From Roridomyces roridus (lineage: Eukaryota; Basidiomycota; Agaricomycetes; Agaricales; Mycenaceae): 64,000 nt of DNA. The number at the start of each line of letters is the position of its first letter. The first letter of the stretch is position 1. Positions 9,238 through 19,765 of the stretch are shown here, piece after piece. The position numbers and the translations under genes are program-made. The notes beneath the pieces are model-generated. The model was given only the letters and a program-made list of their open reading frames with translations. It was not told where the DNA came from and searched no databases. The stretch spans positions 124,001-188,000 of the forward strand of contig JARKIF010000027.1 of NCBI GenBank assembly GCA_029378245.1, given 5' to 3'.

Positions 9238-12200
9238 TTAAGCAACGGCGGCGGTTGTGGCTGGGGTTGGGAAGGATCCAGTGGCATCCATGCTGGCCAG
9301 CTGGCTTGAGGCCATGCGTTCGTTTCGATACAACTGTTGCTGCATTTGGTGCAGAAAGTGGACGAGTCGGTTGTAGTGCTCTTTCCGAGCCCTTAGGTCC
9401 ACGGCGACACGGCGCACTTTGTCCATGAACGCGGCGATGAAGTGCACTTTGTCCATGAACGCGGCGTCGCCAATACGGGCACGCTGCGCATTGAATTGCA
9501 CGAGCTGGCTCTCCTGAGTTGCGATGATATTTTTCAGGTTCGTTGCGCGCTCTAGCAGCGTGTTGAAGGTCGCACGGGTGATCTGCCGGGGCTGCGCGCC
9601 CCCGCTGGCACCCGCAAGAGCAAAGGGGTGGGACGGCGAGGGGCGACGCATGACTTCGGGGTTGGCGTCGTTGTTGGGCATGTTGGGAGACATGAAGTTA
9701 TTCGGTACCGTCGCGACACTTTCTTCCTGCGACTCATCCGTTGATCCAAGGGTCCCCCCGTGCATGCCATTCCGATCGCCCGGTCGAATCCCAGCCCGAA
9801 AATTGCCCTGATCCATGGCCGTCTTGAACAGTGCGGGTCGATTATTCTCTATAAATTGAATAATCTCCTCGGGAAGGCCGCGACGGCGGAGTTCTACCGG
9901 GGGTATGGGAAGACAGTTGAAGACCAGCTGCAGGAGATCGCTGATGCCAGCGGGCATCGGAGCCGGTCCGTTCATGCCCAGTCCCCGTTGCGCGGTCGAT
10001 GTATCGTTCCTCGAGCGCTGGTCCATCACTGTCTGGACGTGAACGCCGTCAAACTGCATCGGACGCTCTTGGTATACCTGTACAGGCCCCGATTTTGCAG
10101 GTTGAGTGTCATGGACCCTGCGGTGGAGCGCTGTGTCGGTATTCAATTCTTGGAAGTAGGCATTCAAGGGTGTGTCCATCGATTGGGGACGAGGTGGGAT
10201 GGCTGCATCGGGACCGGGCAATCCGACATCGTGATTCGTTGCAGAGCCCGTTGAAAAACCAGAGGCGCTGGGAGGCACGGGGAGCTCTGGAAAGCGATTG
10301 ACGGGTTCCTCGAAGTATGGAGGGCCAGACGAGAGGCTGAAAGGTTCGTCGCAGATCCTATCATTGACCGGCAGTCGAGCGCCGAAAAACCGCGATGGCA
10401 AACAGAGGAAGCAGATAGATTCCCGGTGGTCCGGAGTGGGGTTACAGTCCCGGTGACTCCACGACTTGCACGAACGACATTTGACCGTGGGACGTGACCC
10501 TGGTTCTAGAAAGGAACAAAATAAGGGGATATATCGCACAACAGCTCGATCGAGCGTACCTTCTTGTCCACAAACACAACGGAAAACCTCTCCGGAATTC
10601 ACCACTTCGTGGCAAACAGAGCACACCTCCTGTATTGTGGGTGCATCGTGTGACACGACAGCACTATCTGCCGTCCGGGTCGCCAGCGTTACTTCCTCCC
10701 GGACGTATCCCGGGCAGCGGTGGATGCTTCCGCCATCGCTGGAAACGAGCCTATGGATGGACGCTCGATGCAGGTCGAGATCTCGAGCAATCTGGGTGGC
10801 AATGCTGACCAAAGATTGTGGGACGTTCATGGTCCGCCAGACGTATTCCCTCCTAGGGGGTACTGGGGTTGCCACATCACGAGGAGCTGCGATAGCCTCT
10901 TCGTTGTGTACGATGGTTTGGTCCAGGGAGGGCATCGGCGGGAGTTGGAAGAGTGCAGGATGGCGAGGAGAAGAGTCGAAAACAGTAGCCGTCCTTTCAA
11001 TATCCTCATCTGGCGGCGAAGTAAGTGAGGCGATTTCCCAGCATTTAAATGACCATACCGTGTAGTACGCGATTGGCCGACCTCAAGACCTACACAGAAA
11101 ACGTCAGCGCTTCGAGCAAGCAGTCATGAGTGTAGACCGACCTTTTGACACAATCCGTTAAATAAGGTCCAGACGCTGCGTGTATCATCCTCTTCGCCAT
11201 GGACCTTATCAGCGTCGGTTGGTGGATTGACACTGAGCAGAAATCGGTCATTGATGTCGAGTAAGACGTCAAAGTTCTGCTGGATTGAGCCAAGGGATAA
11301 CACCATACAGAGGACCATACCTCGGGTCCCAGCGGAAGAGCGATGCCCTGAGTATTCAGATAATTGATTCCCGACTGTAGAGGGAATCAGCATAGGAATG
11401 GAAAGGGGATGGGTTCACTACCGAGAGGCCGGAAATCTGCAAGCAGGTAAAGCACGGAAGACGGAGACCACCGAGAACACGAACCATTTTGAATCCAAGC
11501 TCAATGCTCGTGTCAAGATCATCCTTTAGGGCCGCGGCGAGTGGACCTTCTGCTGTCCTCCGTTGGGCTAGCAAACGATCAGTTATCCAGGGCGACCCGC
11601 GAAACGAGGTCTGTACCATCTTCATATGCGATAAAGTGAGGGATGGACGTCGGCGACGAGATCCCCTCAATTCGCAGCACATTGGGATGCCTGGGGAAAC
11701 ATGAATGTTGTTCTCTCAACAATATCCTTCTCGCTCACAGTAGTCCTTGCGAGAGTAGAACTGTTGCCTCCAAGCGCTTTCCTCGTTTTAGTGACGAATC
11801 GAGAATGTAACAGTATCGCACACCTCACGAGCATTCCTTCCTGCATCAAAAACCTTGACAATAACAGCTCGACCCTTGGTCTTGCCTGCGTGAAGAAGAT
11901 AGCCTGGCCCGCGTCCGATTTCGAAGGCGACGCTAAGATTCTTGTTCCGGATAATCTGTGTCGGCGTCAACGTTGCTTCAAGTTCAAACAGAGTCAAGTT
12001 CCCCCACGAACCTTCAACCCGTCTCGATCCTCCTGTCGCCTCCGTTTTGCCATAGGTTCTCCGAATACATGTAGATCTAAGGATGAGACCAGTAAGCAAC
12101 CAGAATCCTATGCCAGTACGCGGAAAACTCACCTTCGCTGTCCTCCCGCCGTCGCTTCACGCCATGGTAGATATTCACCAAATCCCCCTGGACATTGGTA

Positions 12201-12250
12201 AAAGTGCCTTCGCCGAGAGTGAAGCCGCTGGCGTTGGAGATGAAAGCCAT
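9238..12250 (-). CDS. Pseudokinase/PHD-like finger protein 1 with coiled-coil tail
   Basis: About 12 exons joined by 40-60 nt introns give about 820 residues. Exon 1 (12250-12133) encodes MAFISNASGFTLGEGTFTN and a basic KRRRE patch. The kinase-like part (about residues 60-250) keeps a glycine loop (GRGPGY), the VAIK-type lysine (VIVKVF), a helix-C glutamate and HPNVLRIEG. The HRD and DFG motifs are replaced (NFDVLLDINDRF, SVNP), so it is probably catalytically dead. A conserved linker (PPRREYVWRTMN) leads to a PHD-like finger with CSVCHE, CVC and KCRSCKSWSHRDC. The tail of about 400 residues has a helical block (NTLLERATNLKNIIATQ, AAFMDKVRRVAVDL) with an internal 10-residue duplication. I have a weak impression of a chromatin-remodelling subunit such as Swi1, unproven. 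No frame break was found. Confidence 0.8.
9414..9466 (-). repeat. 30-bp in-frame duplication in the gene 1 tail
   Basis: The 23 bases at 9414-9436 recur exactly at 9444-9466, a 30-bp period. This duplicates AAFMDKV in the coiled-coil segment without disturbing the frame. Confidence 0.85.
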
Positions 12251-12700
12251 TCAGGACTCGGAGGAGCGAGATGAGGGCTGAGTGCCACGAGAACTCTATG
12301 GCCTCGTGCAAGCACACCGCAAAGCTATGTCGGCCCGAATGCGGCGGGGAAATTGGAACGCAAATGACGGTATGGTATCGATTTTGAGCAAACCACTCCG
12401 TCGTGTTAGATGGTGCCTCAAGAGAGTATCAGCACTCGCGCAACGGCAGGGTGTTGTGGGAATGACGACAGGGGTGAGCTATTATTGACCACCATCCAAT
12501 GTTGATGCTCTGAAAGAGGGAATTCGTCGTCCGCAAGCAGAATGCGGAGGCCATATGGCGAGAAGTGGTACGATTTGAGCGCTCAGCTGCTGAGCTGCTG
12601 AGCTGCCGAAAAGAAGGGAATGTTATTGCCAAATGCTGTAAGTAATCCCGCCTCCTCCTCTTGTCGTCAAGTCACTTGGTTTATTCAGGATATTGGACAC
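12251..12700 (-). promoter_or_regulatory. Conserved upstream block of gene 1
   Basis: The 450 bases upstream of the gene 1 ATG resemble those upstream of genes 3, 4, 5 and 6 (about 19227-19690, 22490-22800, 26105-26540, 30146-30610). Shared landmarks are GCAAAGCTATGTCGG, a CAACGGCAGGGTGTTGTGGG-like stretch, GAATTCGTCGTCCGCAA-like sequence and, furthest out, AAGGAAACAG followed by ATTCGAAGG. Co-duplication of this block suggests that the paralogues carry their promoters with them. Gene 2 has lost it. Confidence 0.5.
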
Positions 12701-12949
12701 AGCAAAAGCCCTAAGGAAACAGTATTCGAAGGTTTGTATGTATGTATTAAGAGTAGCGGGGACAGCAACAGAGACACAGGCAGCGGCTAAAGATACAGTC
12801 GAGAGAAAAGGGTGGATGGCGAGATGGGCGGGGCGGCGCGGGGTAGCGAAAACCTGCGGCGAGACCGAGACCGAGTCTCAGGCTGGCCCCAAATGGTTGG
12901 GGGGCACCAGTGGTAGGCTAGGTGGAAGCGACCTGTGCTCCGTTTGTAG

Positions 12950-13090
12950 CACGTCGTGTCCATCTAAACAAGCAGTCCGAGTTAGTGATTCACATGGAAC
13001 GAGGTCAATGCGGACTCACACCTCAAGTTGTGATGTGTTGTGAACCTCCTTCCACACGTTCCGGCTACATCTGAATACGGCGGGTCGTTG
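12950..13090 (-). pseudogene. Relic of a C2H2 zinc-finger tail downstream of gene 2
   Basis: Read on the minus strand, this stretch gives CGRRFTTHHNLR followed by a GTGTGAGT donor and an intron whose bases match the intron inside the first finger of gene 3 (16619-16680). The flanking bases to 12820 also resemble the 3' end of gene 3. Gene 2 now stops before reaching it, so it is a remnant of a former tail. Confidence 0.6.
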
Positions 13091-13212
13091 TCTGCGTAGG
13101 CGCGCAGGTAAAAGCCCGGTAAAGCTGATCGGCCTGTTCTGTTGCTGAGCACAAGAGGAGTTCAATGGGGCAGTCGGTGAGTGGCGTGAATGTTAGCTGG
13201 GAGTATGGGACT

Positions 13213-15108
13213 CTATGTCCGACTCGGAGATGATAATACCATCAATGAGATTGTCTTGAGCGGATGCCCCCTGGGCAGGCCCGAACTCTCCGAACAAATA
13301 GCACATATACGCTCGTTCGAAATGGGCCCACAGTCCATGTGACTCCACGTCTTGCATGAGCGACATTTGACCGTGGGGCGCAACCCTGGTTCTGGAAAGG
13401 AATGGGATCAGCGGAGTACACGCTTGGTAACTTTGCCTACCTTTCTGGCTGCAAATACAGCCGAAAACCTCTCCAGAATTCACCACTTCATGGCAAACGT
13501 AGCACACCTCCTGGACAGTGGGCGCATCGTGTGATACGACTGCACTATCTGCCGTCCGTGTGGCTAGTGTCACTTCCTCCCGAACGTATCCCGGGCAGCG
13601 GTGTATGCTTCCGCCGTCGCTCCGAGCCAACCGGTTGATAGATACGCGGCGCAGGTCGAGATCTCGGGCGAGTCGGGTGGCGATGGTAACTAAGGATTGC
13701 GGAACGTCCATCGTCCGCCAGACGAATTCCCTGCGAGGCGGTACTGAGGGTGCCTCCACGTGATTACTTGGGATGGCTTGATCCCGCGGCGCCACCGGCG
13801 AGGGTTGCAAGATTGCTGGCGAGAGAGAAGAGTCGAAAACAGCAGGTGTCCTTTCAATATCCTCATCTGTCCGGTGAAGTAAGTAAGGCAACTTGCAGCA
13901 TTGAAATGAGCCACACCATACAATACACGATTGGCCCACCTCAAGACCTACACACGAAACGTCAGCGCTTTGATCAAATCGTTATGAACTGCAGTGACCT
14001 TTTGACACAATCCGTTAAACAACGTCCAGACGCTACCCGCATCGTCTTGTTCTTGGTGCGCAGCATTAGCGCCTGTGGGTGGGTTGATACTGACCAGAAA
14101 TCGGTCGTTGACGTCGAGAAAGACGTCAAAGTTCTGTGGTGGATTAAGACAAGGGAGACGAGCAAAGGGAAGGCCATACCTCAGGTCCCCGCGGGAGCGT
14201 GATGCCTTGAGTACTCAGATAATCCATTCCCGACTGTAAGGAATCAGGAATGGCTCCGAGAGAAGAAGGAAGGTTTTCATACAGAGAGGTCGGAAATCTG
14301 GTAACCAGTCAGCCAACAAAAGTGGATATATACGAACAAAGAAGCGAACCATCTTGAATCCAAGCACAATACTCTGGTCAAGATCGTCCCTGAGGGAGTG
14401 GCCCTGCCGCTGTCTTCCGTTGCGCTAACAAACACTTAGTTGCATACCACGACTTATGAAATGAGCCCTACCGTCCTCATACACTATGAAGTGATGCGTC
14501 GAGGTTGGCGACGAGGTCCCTTCGATTCGTAGGACGTTGGGATGCCTATAGAAGGCCCATATTAGGATAATCCCAAGTGTGGGTTTTCGCTCACAGCAAT
14601 CGTTGCGATACGTTCACGGTAGCCTCCAGGTGCTTTCCGACTCGTTTCAGCTGCGACTCAAGAAGGTACCACGGGTACCAGTATCACACCCCACGAGCAT
14701 TCCTGCTGCTTGCGTTGAAAACCTTCACGATAACCGCCCGACTCTTGATCTTGCTTGCATGAAGCAGATAGCCTGGTCCGCGTCCTATCTCGCGGGCGAG
14801 GCTGAGGTGCTTGTTCCGGATTATCTGTTCGGGTTTGGAACGTTGCTTCAAACTGAGTCCAGACTCTTCACGAACCTTCAATCCATCTTGACCCTCTTCT
14901 CGCCTCCGCTTTCGCACAGGCTCTCCCGGTCCAGGTACATCTGGGGCATCTGCAGCGGGGGACTCGGTTCCTGTGCCAGTACTCAAAAATCACCCTCGTG
15001 GTCCTCCCGCCGTCATTTCACGCCTTGGTATATGACCAGGTCGCCGTGGATATTGTTTAATGTGCCTTCGCTGAGAGCGAAGCCGCTGGCGTTCGATATG
15101 AAAGCCAT
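13213..15108 (-). pseudogene. Pseudokinase/PHD-like finger paralogue 2, inactivated
   Basis: The exon order of the family is present: MAFISNASG start, EIGRGPGYLLHA, HPNVLRIEG, the FDVFLD region, PPRREFVWRTMD and the PHD-like finger ending KCRSCKTWSHMDC and ICAIC. Two lesions are clear. At 15013-15015 the codon that is CGA in the other copies (GVK-R-RRE) is TGA, ending the frame after about 34 codons. In the AEGPLA exon, 8 bases present in the paralogues are missing near 14400, shifting the frame. The last exon runs only about 30 codons past the finger and has no added domain. The conserved upstream block is also missing, replaced by unrelated plus-strand sequence. It is most likely a pseudogene. 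Readthrough or short products cannot be excluded. Confidence 0.75.
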
Positions 15109-15190
15109 CCAGATTCCAGAAGGAGCGAGATGAGAACTGAGTGTGGGGTAATAATACATGACTAACACGGATCGCCACTCTTATGTCAGC

Positions 15191-15540
15191 ATGTCACATG
15201 GTCCTTCCTCCTCGTCGTCGGCCTCGATCCACCCGTTCTGTGACTGGAATCCACCTCGAATTAATTCCCTTCCGTTTAACGACACTTATCAAGCTTCTCT
15301 GCGCGAAAATGCGGCCTCAACATGACCTCCCCATTACTGTCGGCTCCCAACGGAGACTCTGTCGGATGAGACTCTTTCTCTCGTCAAGAATGAGCCCTAC
15401 TTTGGTGCATATCGTTCGATGGATTTGGACTACCTGAGGGCTTTGGTACGTCTTTCGTCGCCGCCTGCTCTGACCGCCGCACCCACCGCAGACCAGGAAG
15501 ACAGGAAGGTGCACGTCGATCTCTACGACTAAGAAAAACG
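15191..15540 (+). pseudogene. Short broken gene fragment, function unknown
   Basis: From the ATG at 15191 the frame reads MSHGPSSSSSASIHPFCDWN and continues for 44 codons to a TGA at 15323-15325. The same frame then continues with DETLSLVKNEPYFGAYRS and DLDYLRAL up to a good splice pair, GTACGT at about 15446 and CCGCAG at about 15492. The composition on both sides of the TGA looks coding, so this is probably the front of a gene with a nonsense codon. I do not recognise the family. Downstream it abuts the truncated membrane-protein copy. Confidence 0.4.
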
Positions 15541-15618
15541 GAGGCAATCGCCGCCGCCGCCACCCGCATCGCTGCCATATACCAACGAACTTATTCGCGC
15601 AACTCCTGCATACACCAC

Positions 15619-15999
15619 AGGAGAGGACTCGCGTCCGGCGTCGAGAGCCACCACGTACGATGCCTCCATCACGAGGACACTTACGCCGTCCCTCCACTGC
15701 CGCATCTCAACCCTAACCAGCCTTACCGAGACGACCCTGGCGCGTACTACAACCCGTACCATGGTCCCGTTCCACAGGCATTCAACGAGGGTGCGCAGCA
15801 GGAATGGGGCAACGAGGCTATTCCGATGACACAAATGGCTGTGGCGGGTCGTGCGAGTCCGGGACCACAGGCGGGTCGTATGTCTCCTGGACCACAAGCT
15901 GCCTACGCCGCTGGCCGTGCGTCGCCTGGTCCGCAGGCTGCTTATGGTGGTGCGAGTGGGAGGATGTCGCCGGGCCCACAGGCGGCGTATGGGCTGTAG
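15619..15999 (+). pseudogene. Truncated, frameshifted copy of the membrane-protein tail
   Basis: Sequence from 15619 matches 8116 onward of the intact gene (about 90% by eye), including the MSPGPQ repeats and the terminal AAYGL codons. The signal peptide, Ser-rich part and membrane span are absent. Thirteen bases are missing after position 15668 relative to the original, which shifts the frame. Homology continues past the stop into the conserved inter-unit block, so the duplicated segment was 3' gene end plus spacer plus pseudokinase gene. Confidence 0.85.
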
Positions 16000-16194
16000 T
16001 ACGACTAGGCATTCTCCTCCTCCCTTTCGACTTCTACCGGATCTCACTCCTCTATTCCTCGTTTCCCTCCTCTGTGGCTCGGCTCGAGCCAGCCAAAACG
16101 CACCTACCTATGTACATCTAATACTACATACTCTTGTTCTCGAAACGCTGCTTACTGCTCATATGCATGCATTTTGGAGCAACTACATAGTCCA

Positions 16195-16340
16195 TGGAGT
16201 GGGACGGTGAAGGAGTTAGGACGGTAAAGAATTCGTATGTGGGAGTACATCAGGCGTAGCGCGCCCTACTACAGATAAGGGGAAAGAGACCGATCAACGT
16301 TCCGAGGCTGGGCGAATGGATAGGTAGCGTAGATGGTAGG
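16195..16340. repeat. Conserved inter-unit block, copy 2
   Basis: Near-identical to 8800-8945, including GGAGTTAGGACGGTAAAGAA and GACCGATCAACGTTCCGAGG. It separates the truncated membrane-protein copy from the stop of gene 3, as copy 1 does for gene 1. Confidence 0.8.
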
Positions 16341-16429
16341 TCAGCGAAAAGGGGCTTCAGAACCGCGACATAAGCGGAGTATGGCGCCAAAGTGGTGAGG
16401 CGACATTAACTACAAAGAGAGAGTGTGTG

Positions 16430-19226
16430 CTAGGCTGAAGCGACAAGTTGTACTCCGAGCGTAGCACTGGTAGGCTGCATACCGGCTACTTGTGCGTTGA
16501 GGGGATTTGCTCTACAACGCTTGGAATGGCGTGCTGCAGTGCCTGCAGTTGTGAAACGTTGCCCGCAACCCTGTTGGCAGGGGTATGGACGGATGCCGTC
16601 GTGCGCGTTCTCATGACCTAACAAAGACGACAAGCAGTCTGAGTTAGTGATACAAATGGACGAGTAGATGCCGACTCACGCTTCAAGTTGTGAGGTGACG
16701 TGAATGTGGCGTCGCACCGAGTACATTTGAAGTGGGCGGCGGGTCGTTTCATGTGTATGCGAGCAGCGTCGGTAGCGACCACACGTGGGTCCAAATCTGT
16801 CGTGCCATCCAATGCCCGCCTTGTTGAGATGAAATCCACGCTGCGGGACCTGGGCGGGACCTGCAGGGTTCCAGGGGTAGGGTTATAAACCCCTCGGTGC
16901 AACGCGATGTCGCTTTCCAGCTCTTCGAAACCGGAATTGGTGGGCGTGTACGTTGATTGTAAGTCAGGTGGGTTGTACAGCCAATTGTCGGTGTTGTGGT
17001 CATTCAATCCCCAGCCCATCAATCCCAAGCCCGTTGGATCATCAGGGGTGCTGGGAGGCACGCGGAGCTCTGGGAAATGATTGAAAGGTACAAATTCGTC
17101 TTGTTCAGGGAAGACTTCTTCAGGGAAGAGTGGAGGGCCGTAAGAGAGAAGGCCGTTGGGGTCGTCGTTGATGAAACCGTCAAAGGTGTCGCCGAGAGGG
17201 CGAAAGTCGGGGGTAGCTGCGGACCAAGAGTCAGCGCTTTGAAGACGACAGGATAAACATGGTGGTATACCCATCCAGGCTTGAGCCGAGTTCGCCAATG
17301 GTTCGTCTGGTAAGATTGCGGTGTCGCTCGTTTCGGCAGGATTGTTGGACGACAAAAACATCGGGGCTGCCGATATATCCGAGGGGCTCCAGAAGCAAAA
17401 ACGACAAATGGGTTCGTTCAGAGTGGGCCTACAGTCCTTGTGACTCCACGACTTGCATGAGCGACATTTGAACGTGGGACGTGAGCCTGGTTCTAGAAAG
17501 AACTGAGATCAGGCGGAGTTCCCTCATGGCAACTTTGCCTACCTTCTTGTCCACAAAAACAACGGAAAACCTCTCCCGAATTCACAACTTCGTGGCATAC
17601 CGAGCACACCTCCTGAATGGTGGGTGCATCGTGTGACACAACGGCGCTATCTTCCGGCCGTGTCGCTAGTGTGACTTCCTCTCGAATGTATCCCGAGCAC
17701 CGGTGTATGCTTCCGCTGTCGCTGAAAACGACATGATTGATGGATGCACGGCGCAGTGCGAGATCGCGAGTGATTTGAGCAGCAATGAAGGCCAAGGATT
17801 GTGGGATGTCCATCATCCGCCAGACGTATTCGCGCCGGGGCGGTACTGAGGGAGCTTCCTCACGATCAGCTGGGATGGCTTCTTCATTTTGAACGGGGGC
17901 TTGGTCCGACGAGGGCATCTGCAAGAATTTCGAGGGCGCCTCCGGACGAGGAGAAGAGTCGAAAACAGTAGCCGTCCTTTGGATATCCTCATCTGGCGGC
18001 GAAGTAAGTGAGGTGATTTGCCAGCATTTAAATGAGCCACACCGTGCAGTACGCGATTGGCCGACCTCAAAACCTACAGAAGAAAGGTCAGCGCTTCAAG
18101 CAAGGCGTCATGAGCGCAGAACGACCTTTTGACACAATCCGTTAAACAAGGTCCAGACGCTTCGGGTGTCGCCTTGTTCTTGGTGGGCCGTAGTAGCGTC
18201 TCTCGGTGGATTGAGACTGAGCAGAAATCGGTCATTGATATCCAGGAAGACGTCAAAGCTCTGCTGGATTGAGACAAAGGAAACCGAGGAAAAGGAAAGC
18301 CATACCTCGGGACCCGGCGGTAGTGTGATGTCTTGTGTACGCAGATAATCTATTCCCGACTTTGTAAGAGGAATCAGCATGGCTCCGACAGAAGAAGGAA
18401 AGTTTTCGTACAGAGAGGTCGGAAATCTGGTAACCGGTCAGGCAACCAAAACGGATACGACCGAACACACGAACCATTTTGAATCCAAGCATGATACTCT
18501 TGTCAAGGTCGTCCCTGAGGGCCGTGGCGAGTGGCCCCTCCGCTGTCTGCCGTTGGGCTAACAAAAGCTCAGTTTCATATCGCGACTTGTGAAATGAGTA
18601 TTACCGTTTTCATACGCTATGAAGTGATACATTGACGTCGGCGACGAGGTCCCCTCAATTCGCAGCACATTGGGATGCCTGGCAAAACGTTAATGCTGTT
18701 CTTCCAAGTATCCTTTTCGCCCACAATAGTCCTTGCGAGAGTAAAACTGTGGCATCCAAGTGCTTTCCTCGTTTCAGTGGCGAGTCGAGAAGGTAACAGT
18801 GTCACACACCTCGCGGGCATTCCTTCCTGCGTTGAACACCTTCACAACGACCGCCCGCTCCTTGATTTTGCCTGCGTGAAGGCGATAGCCTAGCCCGCGT
18901 CCTATCTCGAAGGCGAGGCTAAGATTCTTGTTCCGGATAATCTGGTCTGGCGTCAACGCTGCTTCAAACAGAGTCAAGTTGCCCCACGAACCTTCATCCC
19001 GTCTCGATCCTCCTGTCGCCTCCGTTTTGCCATAGGTTCTCCGGATACATGTAGATCTGAGGATGATACCAATGAGCAACAGACTCCTATGCCAGTACGC
19101 AGAAAACTAACCTTCGCTTTCCTCCCGCCGTCGTTTCACGCCGTGGTAAATATTCAGATTCCCCTGGACATTGGTAAAAGTGCCTTCACCCAGGGTGATT
19201 CCACTGGCGTGCGAGATGAAAGGCAT
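16430..19226 (-). CDS. Pseudokinase/PHD-like finger protein 3 with C2H2 zinc-finger tail
   Basis: The front half is that of the family and intact: MPFISHASGITLGEG start, EIGRGLGYRLHAG, VVVKVFNAG, RIEGTSSPTSM, AEGPLATALRDD, FDVFLDINDRFLLSLNPP, PPRREYVWRMMD, and a PHD-like finger (CSVCHE, CFC, KCRSCKSWSHKDC). The tail has a Pro/Asn-rich linker with ELESDIALHRGVY, also seen in gene 1 as ELNTDTALHRRVH. It ends in two zinc fingers, CTRCDATFTSPHNLKRHENAH and CQQGCGQRFTTAGTAARHSKRC. A phase-1 intron splits the first finger exactly where the neighbouring C2H2 genes are split. The protein is about 730 residues. DNA binding is plausible from the fingers. The kinase-like part lacks HRD and DFG. Confidence 0.8.
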
Positions 19227-19765
19227 CCGCGACTCGGAGGTGCAAGATGAGAGCTATAGGCACGAGAACTCTATAGCCTCGGGCAAACAAGGTGTAGTTG
19301 TCGACGACACACTGCAAAGCTATGTCGGGCCGAATGCGGCGGGCGAAATTGGAACGGGACGTTGACGGAAAGCAATGACGGTACGGTGTAGATTCTGAGG
19401 AAATGGATGCCACTCCGTCGTGTTGGATGGTGCCTCAAGAGAGGGTCAGCGCTCGGGCAACGACAGGTGTTGTGGGATATCAATGATGACGGGGGCGAGC
19501 TATTAGTGACCTCCATCCGCGAGAGAACGCGATCTTCTCAAAGAAAGAATTCGTCGTCCGCAACCTGAGTGCGGAGGCCTGGCCACATGTCGAGATGTGG
19601 GGCGAGTTGAGCGAGAAGGCAATGGTATTTGGCCGAATGCGGTGATGTCGCCTCCTCCCTGGTCAAAAACTTGGTTTATCTGCGACATAGTGAGACTGTA
19701 AGGAGATACAATTCGAGGGATATATATGTGACATTGAGGGTAGTAAATTCGTAGGTGAGAGTACA

